In this document: in pieces, positions 9,801 to 17,306 of the stretch
How the letters are laid out: each line of letters begins with the position of its first letter
How positions within the stretch are numbered: position 1 is the stretch's first letter
Origin: an uncultured Gemmatimonadales bacterium
GTDB lineage: Bacteria > Gemmatimonadota > Gemmatimonadetes > JACCXV01 > JAHWKZ01
Length of the DNA stretch: 64,000 bases
Reading direction: 5' to 3'
Assembly: GCA_947259315.1 (NCBI GenBank)
Contig: CAMYLR010000031.1
Span: 25,228 to 89,227 of the forward strand
Position numbers and translations under genes: made by a program
The notes under the pieces: model-generated
The model's input: only the letters and a program-made list of their open reading frames with translations
Databases searched by the model: none
What the model was told of the DNA's origin: nothing

Positions 9801-11899
9801 GGGTGTTGTCGTCGCTGTTGCTCAAGAAGATCAACTATCGCTCGATGGTCGGTGGCGACGGTGCGTGTATGGGGTGTGGGGAGAAGACCGCTGTGCACCT
9901 CGTTACGTCAACGGTCGAGGCTTTGGTGCAACCTAGGGTCGAGCAGTTTGTGACCGAGATCGACGGGTTGATCGCCGAACTTGACGCCAAGGCGCGCGGT
10001 CTGCTCGCGGCGGACGCGGATCTAGATGTCTCGACCATGACTGATGATGAGACGGTCGATGTTCCGCTGACGGTGGAGAAGCGCGATGTGGTCAAGCAAC
10101 TGGCGGATTCGATCCGCGATCTCAAGGACCTCCGTTGGCGCTACACGGAGGGCCCCAGCGGTCAGGGCCGAGCGTCGCTGGGGATCACCAACGCCACCGG
10201 TTGCTCGTCGGTTTGGGGCAGCACGTATCCCTACAATCCGTACCCGTTCCCGTGGGTCAATCATCTGTTCCAGGACGCGCCCTCGATCGCCATCGGGATC
10301 TTCGATGGTCACATGCGCAAGATGGCGGATGCGTTCATCGCCGTGCGCCGCGCTCGTCTGCTGGTCGAAGATGCGTACGACCCGGAGGAACACGACGCGT
10401 TCTTCGAAGCGTTTGATTGGCACCAGTTCACCGACGATGAGTTCGCGCTGTGTCCGCCGATCCTGTCGATCGGCGGCGACGGGGCGATGCTCGACATCGG
10501 GTTCCAAAACCTGTCGCGGCTGATGGCATCGGGGAAGCCGATCCGGGTCATGGTTCTCGACACGCAGGTCTACTCGAATACCGGCGGACAGGCGTGTACG
10601 AGCGGGTACACCGGCCAGGTCGCTGACATGTCGGCCTACGGTGCGGCTCAGCACGGCAAGCAAGAGGTCCGTAAAGAGCTGTCGCTGATCGCGCTCGCGC
10701 ACCGCGGGGTGTTCGTGCATCAATCTTCGCAGGCGTCGCCATCGCACATGATCGCCGGGATCATCAAGGGGCTCAGGACGCGGCGGCCGGCGGTCTTCAG
10801 CATCTACACGCCGTGCCCGGTCGAGCACGGGCTGGCTGACGAGTGGGCGCCGCACGCGGCGAAGCTGGCGCTCGAGAGTCGCGCCTTCCCGCTCTTGACG
10901 TACGATCCCGATGGCGGCCAGGCGCTCTCCGATTGTCTCGACTTGATGGGCAACCCGGCGGTCGACGACCGCTGGCCGATGTACGAGCTGGAGCACGTGG
11001 ACGACGAAGGCGAGACCCAGCGTTTGGAGCTGCCGCTCACGATCGCCGACTGGGCAGCCACCGAGACGCGCTTCAAGAAGCACTTCAGCCCGATACACAA
11101 TGGCGACGAAGAGGCCGAGATCCTGTTCCACGAGTATCTCGATCTGCCGGCCGACGAGCGTGAGGACCGACAGCCGTTCGTCTACACGATCGATGATGAG
11201 CGCAAGCTGGCCAAGCTGGCGGTGTCGCCGGAGATCGCCGAGCTGGCCGAGGAGCGGCTCCTTTTCTGGTCCCAGCTGCGCGAGCTGGGTGGTCTCGCTG
11301 AGGCCGATGCGGAGGCTGATCTGGAGGCCGAGTTCAGCCAGCGCGAGGCCCAGTTGCGCGGTGAGTACGAAGCTCAATTGGCGAAGCTCCGAGCCGAGTA
11401 CCCACGCGTGGTTGCGCGCCGTCTGGCGGAGGGGTTGCTGCGTGGGGGTGGAGACCGGACGGTAGCCGATTTGCTGGCCTCGGCCGAGGCGACCCCGGGT
11501 TTGGAACCGATCAGCTTGGATGTGGCGGGTGTCGACGGGAAGGTCGCGGCTGCGCCGGCAGCGGTCGCCCAACCGGCAGCCCCGGCGGTTGTGGCCGAAC
11601 CGGCTCCAGCGGTCGCAGCCGAGCCGGAAGAGGAAGAAGAAGAGGGGCTCGTCATCGAGCCTTCGGTCGAGACGTTGCGCTGCACGTCATGCAACGAGTG
11701 CACCGACCTCAACGCCAAGATGTTCGCCTACGACGATAACAAGCAGGCATACATCAAGGATCCGCGCGCCGGGACGTTCGCCGAGCTGGTGATGGCCGCC
11801 GAGCGGTGTCCCGCCGACATCATTCATCCGGGCACCCCGCTGAACCCGAAGGAAAAGAATCTCGACAAGTGGATCGCCCGGGCCGCGCCGTACAACTGA
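6863..11899 (+). CDS. nifJ: Pyruvate:ferredoxin oxidoreductase, single chain, with C-terminal ferredoxin-like domain
   Basis: At 1678 residues this is about 500 longer than typical one-chain PFOR/NifJ. In order it has the pyrimidine domain (AYPITPSTQMGEGWAQ), domain II, the gamma domain (IRIHSIGGWGAITTGKN) and a 2[4Fe-4S] insert with Cys788/791/794/798 and Cys924/927/930/934. The TPP domain follows, with GGDGAMLDIGFQN and the proximal-cluster ligands Cys1002, 1005, 1114 and 1318. Beyond it lie a charged helical stretch, an Ala/Pro/Glu linker at about 1535-1600 and a final module with Cys1607, 1610, 1613 and 1649. The last module looks like a single-cluster ferredoxin. The enzyme converts pyruvate plus CoA to acetyl-CoA, CO2 and reduced ferredoxin. 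Sitting between rnfB and rnfC suggests direct electron delivery to Rnf. Confidence 0.9.
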   Translation: MIFKKKASPEEAPRYPGIREALDGGSAVVEMETAASEGAGAYPITPSTQMGEGWAQAVASGKTNVNGRRLLFFEPEGEHAAAAVTAGMSMTGLRATNFSSGQGIAYMHESLYAAAGKRLTYVLNVAARAMTKHALNVHAGHDDYHAIDDTGFFQFFAKDVQSAADLNLIAHRVAELSLNPGVVAQDGFLTSHVIESMLLPERELVKEYLGDPSDMIESPTPAQRMVFGKERRRIPEMFDLDYPAMLGPVQNQDAYAQGVAAQRPFYFDHVREITDDAMAEFAALTGRHYAPASGYRIEDAEYVLVGQGSVVANAEAVADHLRDTRGIKIGVLDLIMFRPFPADLVTRLLRGKKGVTVLERVDQPLAVDPPLLREIRAAMSQALENGRADEPLPYPGVASITLDETPDFYAAGFGFGSRDLQPGDLIAAAENMLPKGSKRRHFYLGIDFVRVDTQLPKLQLWQEELLEDYPRLADLTLPSAGDFDLAPPDSIAIRIHSIGGWGAITTGKNIVLTAFELAGLHVKANPKYGSEKKGQPTTFYATLAHEPIRINAELKHVDVVLSPDPNVFRHSNPLAGLSEGGVFVIQSDRPVEEVWRSLPVPARRDVRERQLKVFAVDGFTIATEEASDPELRYRMQGAAFMGAFFAASPFLERENLTEERLFEGIRAQLEEKFGKLGERVVDDNYRVIRRGFDEVHEVPALDEEELVDLVSEPSKASHVPMLMDVPNAADGIGNPGRFFEQVCGLCLVGEDVIADPFTAISAMPAASSTIRDMTDIRFEVPDFVADRCTGCSQCWVQCPDAAIPGLVNTAEDVWNAAIDTATNGRSLPRIRQLAKPLASESQKLLKGMEFHGFGEVASAAYRNIVAKLGWDADRRAQLDEEFAAVYSILSELPLAKTVPFFDVPESKEKGSGGLLSITINPETCKGCNICVDVCPEEALVTVKQDTEIVERLRRNWELWQLLPDTDDRYINIRDLEQGIGVLSSLLLKKINYRSMVGGDGACMGCGEKTAVHLVTSTVEALVQPRVEQFVTEIDGLIAELDAKARGLLAADADLDVSTMTDDETVDVPLTVEKRDVVKQLADSIRDLKDLRWRYTEGPSGQGRASLGITNATGCSSVWGSTYPYNPYPFPWVNHLFQDAPSIAIGIFDGHMRKMADAFIAVRRARLLVEDAYDPEEHDAFFEAFDWHQFTDDEFALCPPILSIGGDGAMLDIGFQNLSRLMASGKPIRVMVLDTQVYSNTGGQACTSGYTGQVADMSAYGAAQHGKQEVRKELSLIALAHRGVFVHQSSQASPSHMIAGIIKGLRTRRPAVFSIYTPCPVEHGLADEWAPHAAKLALESRAFPLLTYDPDGGQALSDCLDLMGNPAVDDRWPMYELEHVDDEGETQRLELPLTIADWAATETRFKKHFSPIHNGDEEAEILFHEYLDLPADEREDRQPFVYTIDDERKLAKLAVSPEIAELAEERLLFWSQLRELGGLAEADAEADLEAEFSQREAQLRGEYEAQLAKLRAEYPRVVARRLAEGLLRGGGDRTVADLLASAEATPGLEPISLDVAGVDGKVAAAPAAVAQPAAPAVVAEPAPAVAAEPEEEEEEGLVIEPSVETLRCTSCNECTDLNAKMFAYDDNKQAYIKDPRAGTFAELVMAAERCPADIIHPGTPLNPKEKNLDKWIARAAPYN

Positions 11900-11903
11900 G
11901 CTC

Positions 11904-13232
11904 ATGATACTGCGCTCGGGGTTCCGTCACGGCGTTCACCCAGCGGATTCAAAACACCTGACCGAAAACGTTCCGATCCGTCGGATGGGGTTTCCGACCG
12001 AGGTCGTCTTGCCGCTCAGGCAACACGCGGGCAAACCAGCCCGGGTGCTGGTCGCGCGGGGCGACAAGGTCGAGCGGGGCGATAAGATCGCCGCTGCCGA
12101 CGGCTTCATTTCGGCGCCCGTTCATGCGTCGGCTACCGGCACCGTCGCGGGCGTGGAGTTGTGGCCCCACCCGGACGGCAGCATGGCCGAGGTTGTGCGG
12201 GTCACCGTCGAGCGATACTCACCGCAGATCCCGCGACCGCGGTTGGTGCCGCGGTGGGAGGGGCTGTCGCCAGAAGAGGTCGTCAAGGCGGTGCAGGAGG
12301 CGGGCGTGGTCGGTCTCGGCGGCGCCGCGTTTCCGACGCACGTCAAACTGTCGCCGCCACCCGATGCCGACGTCGAACTGTTGATCGTCAACGGTGCCGA
12401 GTGCGAACCGTATTTGACGACCGATCACCGGACGATGGCCGAGTACCCCGAGCGAGTCCACTTCGGGACCCGCGTCATGATGCAGTGTTTGGGCGTCGAC
12501 CGAGCGGTGATCGGGGTCGAGAAAAACAAGCCCGACGCGATCGATGTGCTGACCGCTACGATCCCCGACGATCTCGACATCACGATCTTGCCGCTGACGG
12601 TCAAGTACCCTCAGGGCGCCGAGAAGATGTTGATAAAGGCGATCACCGGGCGCGAGGTACCATCGGGAAAGCTCCCGATGCACGTCGGCGTGATCGTCCA
12701 GAACGCGGGCTCGATCGCCACGATCGCCGAGGTTTTCGAGACCGGGTTACCGCTCGTCGAACGCATCGTCACCGTGACCGGCCCGGGTGTGAAGCGCCCT
12801 TCGAACCTGGTCGTGCCGGTCGGCTCGAAGTTGCGTGACGTGTTGGATTTTTGCGGTGGTCTCACCGATGACGTCACCGAGGTCCTGTTCGGCGGTCCGA
12901 TGATGGGTGCGCCGCAGACCGACCTCGATGTGCCGATCATCAAAGGGACGACCGGTGTGGTCGTCCTGACGCGCGCCGAAACCGAGCGCCATCCGGTGTA
13001 CCCGTGTATCCATTGTGGTCGTTGTCTCGACGCGTGCCCGGTGTTCCTGAACCCTCAACTGCTCGGCTCGCTGGCACAGGTCGGCCGGTACGAGGAGATG
13101 GAAGCGTCGCACCTAGCCGATTGCATGGTGTGCGGGGCGTGCTCGTACGTTTGTCCATCCAACATCCCGTTGTCGCAGATGTTCTCTTTGGGGAAGGCTG
13201 CGCTGCAAAAGATGGCCACAAAGGTCGCGTGA
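11904..13232 (+). CDS. rnfC: Electron transport complex subunit RnfC
   Basis: RnfC is the peripheral NADH-side subunit, with FMN, NAD and two [4Fe-4S] clusters. The 442-residue protein has the expected N-terminal lipoyl-like segment (FGHGVHP-type start, here FRHGVHPADSK). The flavin/NAD region includes GVVGLGGAAFPTHVKL and NGAECEPYLTTDHR. The ferredoxin region is CIHCGRCLDACP and CMVCGACSYVCPSNIPL near residues 370-425. The length is normal, and the C-terminal extension of gammaproteobacterial RnfC is absent. It starts four bases after the PFOR stop, and its own stop overlaps rnfD (GTGA). Confidence 0.95.
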   Translation: MILRSGFRHGVHPADSKHLTENVPIRRMGFPTEVVLPLRQHAGKPARVLVARGDKVERGDKIAAADGFISAPVHASATGTVAGVELWPHPDGSMAEVVRVTVERYSPQIPRPRLVPRWEGLSPEEVVKAVQEAGVVGLGGAAFPTHVKLSPPPDADVELLIVNGAECEPYLTTDHRTMAEYPERVHFGTRVMMQCLGVDRAVIGVEKNKPDAIDVLTATIPDDLDITILPLTVKYPQGAEKMLIKAITGREVPSGKLPMHVGVIVQNAGSIATIAEVFETGLPLVERIVTVTGPGVKRPSNLVVPVGSKLRDVLDFCGGLTDDVTEVLFGGPMMGAPQTDLDVPIIKGTTGVVVLTRAETERHPVYPCIHCGRCLDACPVFLNPQLLGSLAQVGRYEEMEASHLADCMVCGACSYVCPSNIPLSQMFSLGKAALQKMATKVA

Positions 13233-14230
13233 GCGACCCACGCTTCGAACTCACCGCGTCACCACACCTGAAAGGTGGCGCCACCACGCGCCGGATCATG
13301 TGGTCGGTGACCGGGAGTCTGGTGCCGATCGTCGCCGCGGCGGCGTACTTCTTTGGGCTCAGCGCGCTGCTGGTGATCGCGGCGGCAACGGCCGGTGCGG
13401 TCTTGACCGAGCGCGTGTTTGGTACGCCGGGCAGCCTGGGCGACGGCTCGGCGGCGATCACAGGCGTCTTGCTGGGGCTCTGCTTGCCGGCCGGTATGCC
13501 GATGTGGATGGCGTTTCTGGGGGGCGCGTTCGGGATCGGTTTTGGCAAGCTGATCTTCGGTGGCTTGGGCCAAAACGTCTTCAACCCGGCGCTGCTCGGT
13601 CGGGCGTTCTTGCAGGCCGCGTTTCCGACCGCGATCACCACGTGGCCGGCAGCGGGTGGGAGCTTTACCCAACTGCGGGGAGACAACTTCGCGCTGCCGC
13701 TCATGCGCGCGTCGAGCGACGCAGTGACGGAGGCGACACCGCTCGGGCTCATGAAGTTCGAGGCTACGTCGACGCCGGTGGGCGATCTGTTTATGGGCAG
13801 CACCGCGGGTTCGGTCGGCGAGACGGCGGCGCTGTTGATCCTCTTGGGCGGCGCCTACCTGGCGATCAAACGGTACCTCGATTGGCGGATCCCGGTGGCG
13901 ATCTTTGTCACCGTGGCCGCGCTGTCAGGGATCTTGACCGCCATCGACTCGACTTACCCGGGGCCGCTGTTCATGCTCTTCTCGGGTGGTTTGATGTTGG
14001 GCGCGGTGTACATGGCGACCGACCCCGTGACCTCGCCCGTCACGCGGCGCGGGGCGTGGATTTTTGGAGTCGGTGTCGGCGCGCTGGTGGTGGTGATTCG
14101 CGTGTGGGGCGGACTGCCTGAAGGAGTCATGTACGCGATCCTGCTGATGAACGCGATGGTGCCGTTTATCAATCAAGCGACTCAACCCCGAGTCTTCGGA
14201 AGAAGCGGTGACGGGATGGTGACGGCGTGA
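13229..14230 (+). CDS. rnfD: Electron transport complex subunit RnfD
   Basis: RnfD is a membrane subunit related to NqrB that carries covalent FMN. From the GTG at 13229, overlapping the rnfC stop, the protein has 333 residues and many hydrophobic helices. The open frame reaches further upstream inside rnfC, but that part is shadow sequence. SPHLKGGATTRRIM near the start is typical of RnfD. The flavinylation motif reads DAVTEATPLG, so Thr170 is the likely FMN-phosphodiester site. The apbE gene at the end of the operon encodes the enzyme that attaches this flavin. Confidence 0.92.
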   Translation: MSDPRFELTASPHLKGGATTRRIMWSVTGSLVPIVAAAAYFFGLSALLVIAAATAGAVLTERVFGTPGSLGDGSAAITGVLLGLCLPAGMPMWMAFLGGAFGIGFGKLIFGGLGQNVFNPALLGRAFLQAAFPTAITTWPAAGGSFTQLRGDNFALPLMRASSDAVTEATPLGLMKFEATSTPVGDLFMGSTAGSVGETAALLILLGGAYLAIKRYLDWRIPVAIFVTVAALSGILTAIDSTYPGPLFMLFSGGLMLGAVYMATDPVTSPVTRRGAWIFGVGVGALVVVIRVWGGLPEGVMYAILLMNAMVPFINQATQPRVFGRSGDGMVTA

Positions 14231-14862
14231 CGATCCGCGGCGCGCCAGCATGGCGGTTGGTGACGACGTTGGCGGCAGCCGGAGGGATGGCCGGTCTGCT
14301 GATCGTCGTCGTATTCGAGTGGGCTGAACCGCGAATCGAGGCCCACCGTGCGGCCGTGCTAGCCGCCGCGATCGACAACGTGCTGGCCTCCCCGGCTCAC
14401 TACGACACGTTGTACGTCGTCGACGGTGCGTTGCGCGAGACGCCACCTGAAGGCGTGCTCGAGCGCGATCTCGAACGCGTGTTCCTGGGATACGACGAAT
14501 CCGATGTGCCGGTGGGGTTCGCGGTTACCGGTGGTGAGCCAGGGTATCAGGACATCATCCAGTTGATCTTTGGCTACGATCCGGGCAGTGGCGAAGTCGT
14601 GGGAATGGAGGTGTTGGAGAGCAAGGAGACACCGGGCCTTGGTGACAAGATCGAGAAGGACGCCGAGTTCGTGGCCGAGTTCGACGGTGTCCAGACGCCG
14701 CTGGTCGGGGTCAAACAGGGCGCCGGACAGGGCGATCCTAGCGAAGTCGACATGATCACCGGCGCCACGATTTCGTCGCGCACCGTGATCGCGATCATCA
14801 ACAATCGGCTCGAAGAGCTCGGTCCGTTGCTCGACACGTACCCGGCGACGGTGAAGCGATGA
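14227..14862 (+). CDS. rnfG: Electron transport complex subunit RnfG
   Basis: RnfG has one N-terminal membrane helix (residues about 10-28) and an extracytoplasmic FMN-binding domain related to NqrC. The 211-residue protein has the usual PGLGDKIEKDAEFVAEF segment and the flavinylation motif MITGATISSRTV. Thr181 is the expected covalent FMN attachment site for ApbE. Its start GTG overlaps the rnfD stop, and its stop overlaps rnfE (ATGA). The length is normal for bacterial RnfG. Confidence 0.93.
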   Translation: MTIRGAPAWRLVTTLAAAGGMAGLLIVVVFEWAEPRIEAHRAAVLAAAIDNVLASPAHYDTLYVVDGALRETPPEGVLERDLERVFLGYDESDVPVGFAVTGGEPGYQDIIQLIFGYDPGSGEVVGMEVLESKETPGLGDKIEKDAEFVAEFDGVQTPLVGVKQGAGQGDPSEVDMITGATISSRTVIAIINNRLEELGPLLDTYPATVKR

Positions 14863-15521
14863 AGAGCGCGACGACCGCGCAGTACGACCTGATACGCGGC
14901 ATCTGGCGCGAGAACCCGGTCCTTATCCATCTGCTCGGGTTGTGTCCTGCGCTGGCGGTCACGAATACGGTCGCCAACAGCCTGGCGATGGGGTTGGCCA
15001 CGTTCTTCGTGCTGATGGGGTCGAGCCTGCTGGTGTCGACGTTCAAGCGGTTCATCCCGCACGAAGTGCGGATCTCGGCCTACATCCTGATCATCGCCAC
15101 GTTTGTGACGATCGCGGATCTGGTGCTGGCGGCGGTCGTACCCGAGATCCACAAAGCGCTGGGCGCGTTCATAGCGTTGATCGTCGTCAACTGCATGATC
15201 CTCGGGCGCCAGGAAGCGTTCGCGTCGAAGCGTCCGGTGTCCCGAGCCGCGCTCGACGCGACCGGCACCGGTATCGGGTTCTTGATCGCGATGCTCATGA
15301 TGGGCTCGGTGCGCGAGCTGCTCGGCAACGGCACGCTGCTCGGGTACAGTGTCTTTGGCGCCGGGTTCGAGCCATGGATCATCATGATTCTCCCGCCCGG
15401 AGGTTTCCTCACGCTGGGCGTGTTCTTGCTCGCGATGGGCTGGTGGCGGGGACGGACCGAGGGTGCACAGGCTCGGGTCAGGCGTTGGCCTCACGGTGTG
15501 GCGACGCGGAGGGCGGCATGA
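14859..15521 (+). CDS. rnfE: Electron transport complex subunit RnfE
   Basis: RnfE is an integral membrane subunit homologous to NqrD. The 220-residue protein has six hydrophobic segments. Typical motifs are ENPVLIHLLGLCPALAVTN at residues 14-32 and NCMILGRQEAFAS in the middle; the Cys residues in these two places are the paired ligands known from NqrD/RnfE. The start ATG overlaps the rnfG stop. The C-terminal tail is Arg-rich and cytoplasmic. It is adjacent to rnfA, with which it forms the pseudo-symmetric membrane core. Confidence 0.94.
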   Translation: MKSATTAQYDLIRGIWRENPVLIHLLGLCPALAVTNTVANSLAMGLATFFVLMGSSLLVSTFKRFIPHEVRISAYILIIATFVTIADLVLAAVVPEIHKALGAFIALIVVNCMILGRQEAFASKRPVSRAALDATGTGIGFLIAMLMMGSVRELLGNGTLLGYSVFGAGFEPWIIMILPPGGFLTLGVFLLAMGWWRGRTEGAQARVRRWPHGVATRRAA

Positions 15522-16093
15522 GCGATCTCTTCTGGATCCTGATCTCGGCGATGGTGGTCAACAACTTTACGCTCGCGCTGTTCCTCGGGTTGTGCCCGTT
15601 CATGGGCGTGTCGGCGCGCGTCGCGACCGCGCTGCGGATGGGTGCGGCGAACATTTTTGTGATGGTGATTACGTCGCTGACGGCCTGGGTTCTCAACACA
15701 TTCGTATTGACGTACGCGCCGTACTTGAGACTGATCTCGTTTATCGTCGTCATCGCATCGCTGGTCCAGATCGTCGAGATGACGATCAAGAAGCTGAGCC
15801 CGACGCTGTTTCGCGAGCTCGGCATCTTTCTACCATTGATAACGACCAACTGCGCCATTCTGGGGCTCGCGATCTTCCAGACGAATCGCGGCTACGGATT
15901 GCTGGAGGGGCTCGCGTTCGCGGTCGGAGCCGGGCTCGGGTTGGCGTTGGCGCTGGTCCTCATGGCATCGATCCGCCAGCAGACCGAGCTCTCCGACTTG
16001 CCGGGATTGGCGCGCAACATGGGACTCGTGTTGATCGTGGCCGCCAGTCTATCGATGGCGTTCATGGGCTTCGCCGGGTTGTTGAGCTCATGA
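15518..16093 (+). CDS. rnfA: Electron transport complex subunit RnfA
   Basis: RnfA is the partner of RnfE in the membrane core and is homologous to NqrE. From the ATG at 15518, which overlaps the rnfE stop, it has 191 residues and six helices. Motifs are NNFTLALFLGLCPFMGVS and TTNCAILGLAIFQTN. The two Cys in these motifs mirror those of RnfE and are known to bind an Fe-S cluster inside the membrane. The length matches the family closely. Its stop overlaps the small CxxC membrane peptide gene. Confidence 0.94.
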   Translation: MSDLFWILISAMVVNNFTLALFLGLCPFMGVSARVATALRMGAANIFVMVITSLTAWVLNTFVLTYAPYLRLISFIVVIASLVQIVEMTIKKLSPTLFRELGIFLPLITTNCAILGLAIFQTNRGYGLLEGLAFAVGAGLGLALALVLMASIRQQTELSDLPGLARNMGLVLIVAASLSMAFMGFAGLLSS

Positions 16094-16257
16094 CCGTCGT
16101 TGTTGCGATGCTCGCGGCGGCTACGCTGTTCGTCGTGTTCGCGTTGGTGATGCTCCAGTCGGGCAAAGACCCGGCGTGCGGCACCTGCGGAAGACGCGAC
16201 CGGACCGGATGCGAAACGTGTGCTGAAACAGCCGATGAGGAGTGGAACGATGATTGA
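16090..16257 (+). CDS. 55-residue single-helix membrane peptide with CxxC pairs
   Basis: The frame starts with ATG at 16090, overlapping the rnfA stop (ATGA), and its end overlaps apbE. An N-terminal hydrophobic helix (VVVAMLAAATLFVVFALVML) is followed by a short tail with CGTCGRRDRTGCETC and an acidic end. Two CxxC pairs could bind zinc or a redox cluster. It recalls the small Cys-rich membrane peptides found beside FeoB, but I cannot assign it to that family. Its place inside a coupled rnf-apbE run makes it a candidate accessory subunit or metal-handling factor for Rnf. Confidence 0.65.
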   Translation: MTVVVAMLAAATLFVVFALVMLQSGKDPACGTCGRRDRTGCETCAETADEEWNDD

Positions 16258-17251
16258 GCGCGACCCAGATCGACAATCGCTGCCGGATCGGCGGCTGTTT
16301 CTGACGCTCGGGATCGGGGCCTTCGTGGTTGCGTCGCTGCCACGGGCGATGCGGCCCGGACGGCACCTCATTCGGCGCACAGCGCCGGTCATGGGCACGA
16401 TCGCTGAGATCGCCGTCGCGCATCAGAACGCGCGCTACGCTCAAGGGGCGATCGACGCGGCGCTCGATGCGCTGCGGTGGGTCGATCGGACGATGTCCCG
16501 ATTCAACGCGGATTCGGACGTCGGGCGGGCCAACCGATTGGCGGTCGCACGACCAGTCATCGTGAGCCAGCCGACGGCGGATGTACTGACTGAAGCGTTG
16601 CGTTGGGCCGACGCGAGCGACGGCGCGTTCGACCCCTGTCTGGCCAATGCGGTGGCGCTCTGGGACGTGGAGCAACGCGTCGCGCCACCCCCGGAGGTCG
16701 CTGTGCGACGCTACGCCAACCGACAACTGTACCGGAAGCTCGAGGTCGGCCGCCGAGCGAACGGCGCGCCGGTGGTCGTGTTTCGCGACCGCGAGATGGC
16801 GATCGACCTAGGTGGGATCGCCAAGGGGTACGGCGTCGACCGCGCGGTCGGTGCGCTGCGCGAGTGGGGGATCCGCAACGCGTTGGTCAACGTCGGCGGA
16901 GACCTCTACGCGTTGGGTGTTTCCGAGAACGGTGATCCGTGGGAGATCGGGATCCGCTCATCCGACGATCGCGACCGAATCACTCACACGGTGCGAGTCC
17001 GGGATCGCGCGATCGCCACCTCGGGTGACTACGAGCAGTTCTTCGAGCACGGTGGTCGGCGTTATCACCATCTGCTGGACCCGGTTACCGGATCTCCCCG
17101 CCGCTCGCGGCTCCACAGCGTAACGGTTAGCGCCGATACGTGCATGACGGCCGACGCCGCCGGTACCGCGGTCTTTGGTCGCCCCGCGGATCGCGCTCGG
17201 CAGCTCGTGACCGCCACGGCGAAGGACGCGGAGATCGTCCACATCGGGTAG
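16250..17251 (+). CDS. apbE: FAD:protein FMN transferase ApbE
   Basis: ApbE transfers FMN from FAD onto Thr residues of RnfD and RnfG, outside the cytoplasmic membrane. The 333-residue protein starts at ATG 16250, preceded by GAGGAG. It has a twin-Arg-like leader (DRRLFLTLGIGAFVVAS). Family motifs are PVMGTIAEIAV, DRTMSRFNADSDVGRAN, DLGGIAKGYGVDRAV and NVGGDLYALG, and the end has TCMTADAAGTAVF with the metal-binding Asp. All catalytic landmarks are present. It is the last gene of the operon; a 55-base gap separates it from the cyclase gene. Confidence 0.93.
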   Translation: MIERDPDRQSLPDRRLFLTLGIGAFVVASLPRAMRPGRHLIRRTAPVMGTIAEIAVAHQNARYAQGAIDAALDALRWVDRTMSRFNADSDVGRANRLAVARPVIVSQPTADVLTEALRWADASDGAFDPCLANAVALWDVEQRVAPPPEVAVRRYANRQLYRKLEVGRRANGAPVVVFRDREMAIDLGGIAKGYGVDRAVGALREWGIRNALVNVGGDLYALGVSENGDPWEIGIRSSDDRDRITHTVRVRDRAIATSGDYEQFFEHGGRRYHHLLDPVTGSPRRSRLHSVTVSADTCMTADAAGTAVFGRPADRARQLVTATAKDAEIVHIG

Positions 17252-17306
17252 ACGAGAGCACCCTGTTTCGAAAGCCGAGCGGTTGGCCGCGACCTAGATT
17301 ACCGAT

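Noticed and set aside
10022-11572. A long 516-codon open frame antisense to the PFOR gene
   Set aside because: It is opposite a fully recognisable PFOR domain, has no family motifs or ribosome site, and long antisense frames are expected at this GC content.
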